Assembly: GCA_017616655.1 (NCBI GenBank)
Contig: JAFZXU010000011.1
Coordinates: 112,261-176,260, forward strand
Source: Bacteroidales bacterium
GTDB lineage: Bacteria > Bacteroidota > Bacteroidia > Bacteroidales > UBA932
Reading direction: 5' to 3'
Length of the DNA: 64,000 nt
Made by a program: the position numbers and the translations under genes. Every line of letters starts with the position of its first letter. The stretch's first letter is position 1. Positions 61,129 to 64,000 of the stretch are shown one piece after another. The notes beneath the pieces were generated by a model. It was not told where the DNA came from and did no database searches. It saw nothing but the letters and a program-made list of their open reading frames with translations.

Positions 61129-62271
61129 TTACTTGTTTTTAGCTTCTTCGATACACCTCTCGCGGCAGATGTCAGACCATTTGGGATACTTGTCATAGAG
61201 CGCATTCAGTTTTGCCAGGCTCTCCACAACGTCGATGCCCTGTGGGCAGACGCTGCTGCACTGGCCGCACTCCAGGCATGCGGAAGGACGCTGATCCTCC
61301 GGAAGAGACTCTATAAGCATCATCGGGCTGAAGTTGAAGCCGAACGAGAGGTCGTTGTATGCCTTGAGAAGGGTAGGGATGTCGAGTCCGGCAGGGCATC
61401 CGTCGCAGCAGTAGCGGCAGGCGGTACAGGGGACGCCGGTCTTCAGGGATTCGGCAACCTCCAGTATGCGGGCGTTCTCCTCTTCGGAGAGTGGCGCGCG
61501 TTCTTCGAAATTGGTGATATTATCTTGCACCTGCTCGAGGTTCGACATTCCGCTGAGGGTCACAGTGACCCCGGGGATGTTGCTGACCCAGCGGAAGGCG
61601 TCCCTTACCGGAACCGCCTCGATCTGTGCCAGTTTGCCTCCGCGTACTGGCTCCATGACCCAGATGGGGATGCCGCGTGCGTTGAGCAGTTCCACCTTGG
61701 CCTTGGCATCCTGCAGCGTCCAGTCGAGGTAGTTGAGCTGTATCTGGCAGAACTCGATGACCTTGCCGTAAGGGCCGTCCAGGATCTCCTTCAGGAACTC
61801 CACGCTTCCGTGGCAGGACATGCCGAGATGCCTGATACGCCCTTCCTCCCGCTGTCGCACGAAGTAATCGAGTATTCCCCAGCGGGGATCCATATAATCG
61901 TCGATGCAGTTCTCGCAGATGTTGTGGTAGAGATAGAAGTCGAAATAGTCCACCCGGCATTTGCGCAGCTGGTTCTCGAAAGTGCCGGCCGGATCGAATG
62001 TCGCGTAGTGCTGGTGTCCGGGATACTTGTCGGCGAGGAGCCAGGATTCGCGCGGGTAGCGGGAAAGTATCTCGCCGACAACGACTTCAGAAAGCCCGCT
62101 GTGGTAGGGGGCCGCCGTGTCGAAGTAGTTGACTCCGCCTTTGATGGCTTCGTCTATCATCCGTGAAGTGAGCTCCCTGTCGATGGTTTTCCTGTCCTCG
62201 AGGAGGGGCAGTCTCATCGTCCCGAATCCGAGCGCTGAGATATTGAGGTCTTTGAACTGATTGTAAAACAT
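61129..62271 (-). CDS. aldo/keto reductase with C-terminal 4Fe-4S domain
   Basis: This 380-aa protein has an aldo/keto reductase barrel at about residues 1-275 (active Y in F-D-T-A-A-P-Y-H near 49-56) and a ferredoxin-like tail with two clusters. The tail pattern is C-T-A-C-R-Y-C-C-D-G-C-P and then C-L-E-C-G-Q-C-S-S-V-C-P. It probably links NAD(P)H to an electron carrier. The ATG at 62271 gives the normal AKR start (S-A-L-G-F-G-T-M-R), and its -7 box is only 3 nt away. Confidence 0.9.
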   Translation of the reverse strand: MFYNQFKDLNISALGFGTMRLPLLEDRKTIDRELTSRMIDEAIKGGVNYFDTAAPYHSGLSEVVVGEILSRYPRESWLLADKYPGHQHYATFDPAGTFENQLRKCRVDYFDFYLYHNICENCIDDYMDPRWGILDYFVRQREEGRIRHLGMSCHGSVEFLKEILDGPYGKVIEFCQIQLNYLDWTLQDAKAKVELLNARGIPIWVMEPVRGGKLAQIEAVPVRDAFRWVSNIPGVTVTLSGMSNLEQVQDNITNFEERAPLSEEENARILEVAESLKTGVPCTACRYCCDGCPAGLDIPTLLKAYNDLSFGFNFSPMMLIESLPEDQRPSACLECGQCSSVCPQGIDVVESLAKLNALYDKYPKWSDICRERCIEEAKNK

Positions 62272-62274
62272 ATC

Positions 62275-62303
62275 CAAAGATAAGAAAATTATCATTATCT
62301 TTG
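62275..62303. promoter_or_regulatory. face-to-face promoters with 9-bp inverted repeat
   Basis: CAAAGATAA (62275-62283) and TTATCTTTG (62295-62303) are exact reverse complements with an 11-nt spacer. Each contains a TATCTTTG -7 box: 62275-62282 on the minus strand for the aldo/keto reductase, 62296-62303 on the plus strand for hypB. The layout is like that at 29367-29393. Confidence 0.6.
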
Positions 62304-62323
62304 AAGATTAATGGATTATAATA

Positions 62324-62998
62324 ATGAAAGAGGTCAAGGTTATTGAAATAAAGAAGAGCGTGTTTGAGGCGAATGAGAAGGATGCAGAGGATTTGAGGCG
62401 GGGTTTGAAGGGCAGGGGAGTCTATCTCCTTAATCTTATGTCTTCGCCCGGCAGCGGCAAGACCACCACGCTGATCAAGACTATCAATCTGCTGAAAGAC
62501 AAGCTCCGCATAGCGGTGATGGAGGCCGACATAGACAGCGATGTGGATGCCGTCAGAATCAAGGAGGAGACCGGAGTCGGCTCCATACAACTCCACACAG
62601 GTGGAATGTGCCACCTCGACGCGGAAATGACCCGCCAGGGACTCGACAATGTCGCTCTCGACGGCCTTGACCTTGTAATACTCGAGAATGTGGGCAATCT
62701 CGTATGCCCTGCCGAATTCGACACCGGAGCCGTTCGCAACGCCATGATACTCAGCGTCCCGGAAGGCGACGACAAACCGCTGAAGTATCCCCTTATGTTT
62801 TCGGTCTGCGACCTGGTGCTCGTCAACAAGATGGACGCCCTGCCGCTCTTCGATTTCGACCTGGAACGATGCAGGGCAAATGTAGCCATGCGCAATCCCA
62901 GTGCCCGCGTAATCCCCGTTTCGGCCAAGACAGGAGAGGGAATCGATGCCTTCGCGGAGTGGCTGCTTGAAGAGGTAAATAATTGGAAATCAAAATAA
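62324..62998 (+). CDS. hypB: hydrogenase nickel incorporation GTPase HypB
   Basis: HypB (224 aa) is a GTPase that delivers nickel to Ni enzymes. The P-loop G-S-G-K-T-T lies near residues 43-48. The metal-site residues are C and H in G-G-M-C-H-L-D near 90-95 and the Cys in N-L-V-C-P-A-E-F-D near 124-131; N-K-M-D is the guanine-specific loop. There is no His-rich N-terminal tail. hypA, hypC-F and hydrogenase subunits are not nearby. A Cys-rich protein gene starts 10 nt downstream. Confidence 0.92.
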   Translation: MKEVKVIEIKKSVFEANEKDAEDLRRGLKGRGVYLLNLMSSPGSGKTTTLIKTINLLKDKLRIAVMEADIDSDVDAVRIKEETGVGSIQLHTGGMCHLDAEMTRQGLDNVALDGLDLVILENVGNLVCPAEFDTGAVRNAMILSVPEGDDKPLKYPLMFSVCDLVLVNKMDALPLFDFDLERCRANVAMRNPSARVIPVSAKTGEGIDAFAEWLLEEVNNWKSK

Positions 62999-63008
62999 TA
63001 CAGACGTT

Positions 63009-64000
63009 ATGCCTGAAATGTCAACCAAGTTCGTCCCCAAGCACAAGGGCGACAAGAACCCCAATCCGAAACTGATCAAGCTGGTCCGCAAGATAACGGA
63101 CCGCATCCCCGGCAAGATAAAGATGACCACCGATGCCCCGGAATACTGGGGTCTTGCCTGCATCTTCGAGGATGAGATGGATGCCCAAACGCGCGAGGCC
63201 GCGCTCGACCTGCTGCTGGACATTATCTCGAAGAAACCTTTCCGTGTCCGCGAGCACAGGCCATACAGGCAGTTGGTGGAGTGGAACCACGAGAAGCATT
63301 ATACAGATACCGATGCCGAGTTCGACGAGCTGCTCGACAAACTCGCATACTTCGGAATGGTGGAGTACGACTACGGCGACAAGTATACCAAGGACGGACC
63401 TGTTCCCGGAACCACCTACAACCGGGATGACCGCGAATACTGGGTGCCGATGTTCGTCCCGGGCAGCGCCGAATATACCAACATGAACACAGACCTGATG
63501 GACCGTCATCCCGAATTGGCGATGTTCTTCGAGAGGATGACATTCCTGCCGCTGGAGAAGATTACGCCTATGATTCCTATGGGAGGAAGCGGTATCGGAA
63601 TGCACGTGATTCCCGTAGAGAAGGCAATCTCTATGGAGAACCGGTCGGTTGACATAGAGCATCTCTCGTACTGGCTCAAACGCTATGAGGGCCACCTGGG
63701 AGTTGGCATCTGCTCCTGCCGCTACGGCCGCAAGAAGATGGACGAAGGATGCGCCGACGACTACCGCGACTGGTGCATCGGAGTGGGGGATATGGCCGAC
63801 TATTGCGCCGAAACCGGCCGCGGCCACTATATCACCTACGACGAGGCAATGGCCATCCTCAAAAAGGCCGAGGACCACGGGTTTGTGCACCAGATCACCA
63901 ACATCGACGGAGAAGGCAAGATCTTCGCCATCTGCAACTGCAACGTCAAGATCTGCAACGCGCTTCGCACGTCGCAGCTCTTCAATACGCCCAATATGTC
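63009..64000 (+). CDS. Cys-rich protein, probably Fe-S oxidoreductase (3' truncated by window)
   Basis: The frame is open from the ATG at 63009 to the window edge (330 codons). Residues about 20-130 look like a small helical, possibly winged-helix region (I-P-G-K-I-K, then D-A-P-E-Y-W-G). From about 235 there are clustered cysteines: Cys235 and Cys237 in C-S-C-R-Y-G-R-K, others near 248, 257 and 267, then Cys309, Cys311 and Cys316 in C-N-C-N-V-K-I-C. This suggests iron-sulfur clusters, probably of an oxidoreductase whose flavin or electron-transfer part would lie beyond the window. It is not identified further. Confidence 0.6.
   Translation, partial: MPEMSTKFVPKHKGDKNPNPKLIKLVRKITDRIPGKIKMTTDAPEYWGLACIFEDEMDAQTREAALDLLLDIISKKPFRVREHRPYRQLVEWNHEKHYTDTDAEFDELLDKLAYFGMVEYDYGDKYTKDGPVPGTTYNRDDREYWVPMFVPGSAEYTNMNTDLMDRHPELAMFFERMTFLPLEKITPMIPMGGSGIGMHVIPVEKAISMENRSVDIEHLSYWLKRYEGHLGVGICSCRYGRKKMDEGCADDYRDWCIGVGDMADYCAETGRGHYITYDEAMAILKKAEDHGFVHQITNIDGEGKIFAICNCNVKICNALRTSQLFNTPNM

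Noticed and set aside
62324-64000. Hydrogenase operon
   Set aside because: Only hypB is recognised; no hydrogenase subunit or other hyp gene is visible in the window.
1-64000. tRNA, rRNA, CRISPR, transposase or prophage genes
   Set aside because: None found: all intergenic gaps are under about 210 bp and no repeat-spacer arrays or mobility genes are visible.

Overview
The window is a gene-dense, high-GC chromosomal segment of a Bacteroidota (Bacteroidales-type) bacterium. The evidence is an N-succinylornithine-type ArgF', a serine palmitoyltransferase, GH97, FtcD-type histidine degradation with a long urocanate hydratase, CtlX, MetY/MetX methionine synthesis, repeated TAnnTTTG (-7) promoter boxes in the few intergenic gaps, and almost no Shine-Dalgarno sequences. 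A closer taxonomic call (for example Rikenellaceae-like) would be a guess. No rRNA, tRNA, CRISPR, prophage or insertion sequence was seen. No gene-free gap exceeds about 210 bp.

Layout: 1-7559 (+) is an arginine operon (acyltransferase tail, argG, argC, argD, argF', argB, argE, argH), chained by 4-nt overlaps or very short gaps. It is followed by an SDR reductase, serine palmitoyltransferase and an EamA transporter (7556-10535), plausibly the first steps of sphingolipid synthesis. A MITE- or REP-like inverted-repeat element fills 10545-10740. A divergent Lrp regulator (-) faces a metY-metX-thrA-lipoprotein operon (11370-16614, +) that makes homoserine and homocysteine. A 28-nt perfect palindrome ends this operon and the operon arriving from the right.

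16624-29344 (-) reads as one 14-gene transcription unit: acyl-ACP thioesterase, pheA, aroB, aroC, an aroE-aroK fusion, aroQ, aroA, tyrA, DAHP synthase, a PAP2 phosphatase, a Nudix-HD fusion, ridA, DUF1846 and a PlsC-like acyltransferase. It holds the whole shikimate pathway plus the branches to Phe and Tyr. A membrane LytTR regulator and a GT4 glycosyltransferase diverge from it (29406-31477).

31478-43083 is mixed: an MBL-fold lipoprotein, cardiolipin synthase, a small lipoprotein, a TSUP permease, an alpha/beta hydrolase, a CPA2 antiporter, an LRR/EF-hand lipoprotein, galK and a GH97 glycosidase with alpha-galactosidase-type residues. 43096-50419 (-) is a complete histidine-to-glutamate operon (ftcD, hutU, hutH, hutI) ending in folD, so the released one-carbon unit enters the folate pool.

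50509-57657 (+) starts with an ECF sigma factor overlapping a single-pass membrane protein, followed by another membrane protein, a J-domain membrane protein, a secreted TPR-retropepsin protein, an ADP-ribosylglycohydrolase and the pseudouridine-degrading pair psuK-psuG. The sigma-to-retropepsin block (50509-55040) is the best candidate here for an undescribed system. An OsmC protein follows. 58078-62271 (-) holds CtlX, a DUF975 membrane protein, a histidine phosphatase and an Fe-S aldo/keto reductase. Divergently, hypB (62324) precedes a Cys-rich protein cut by the window end.
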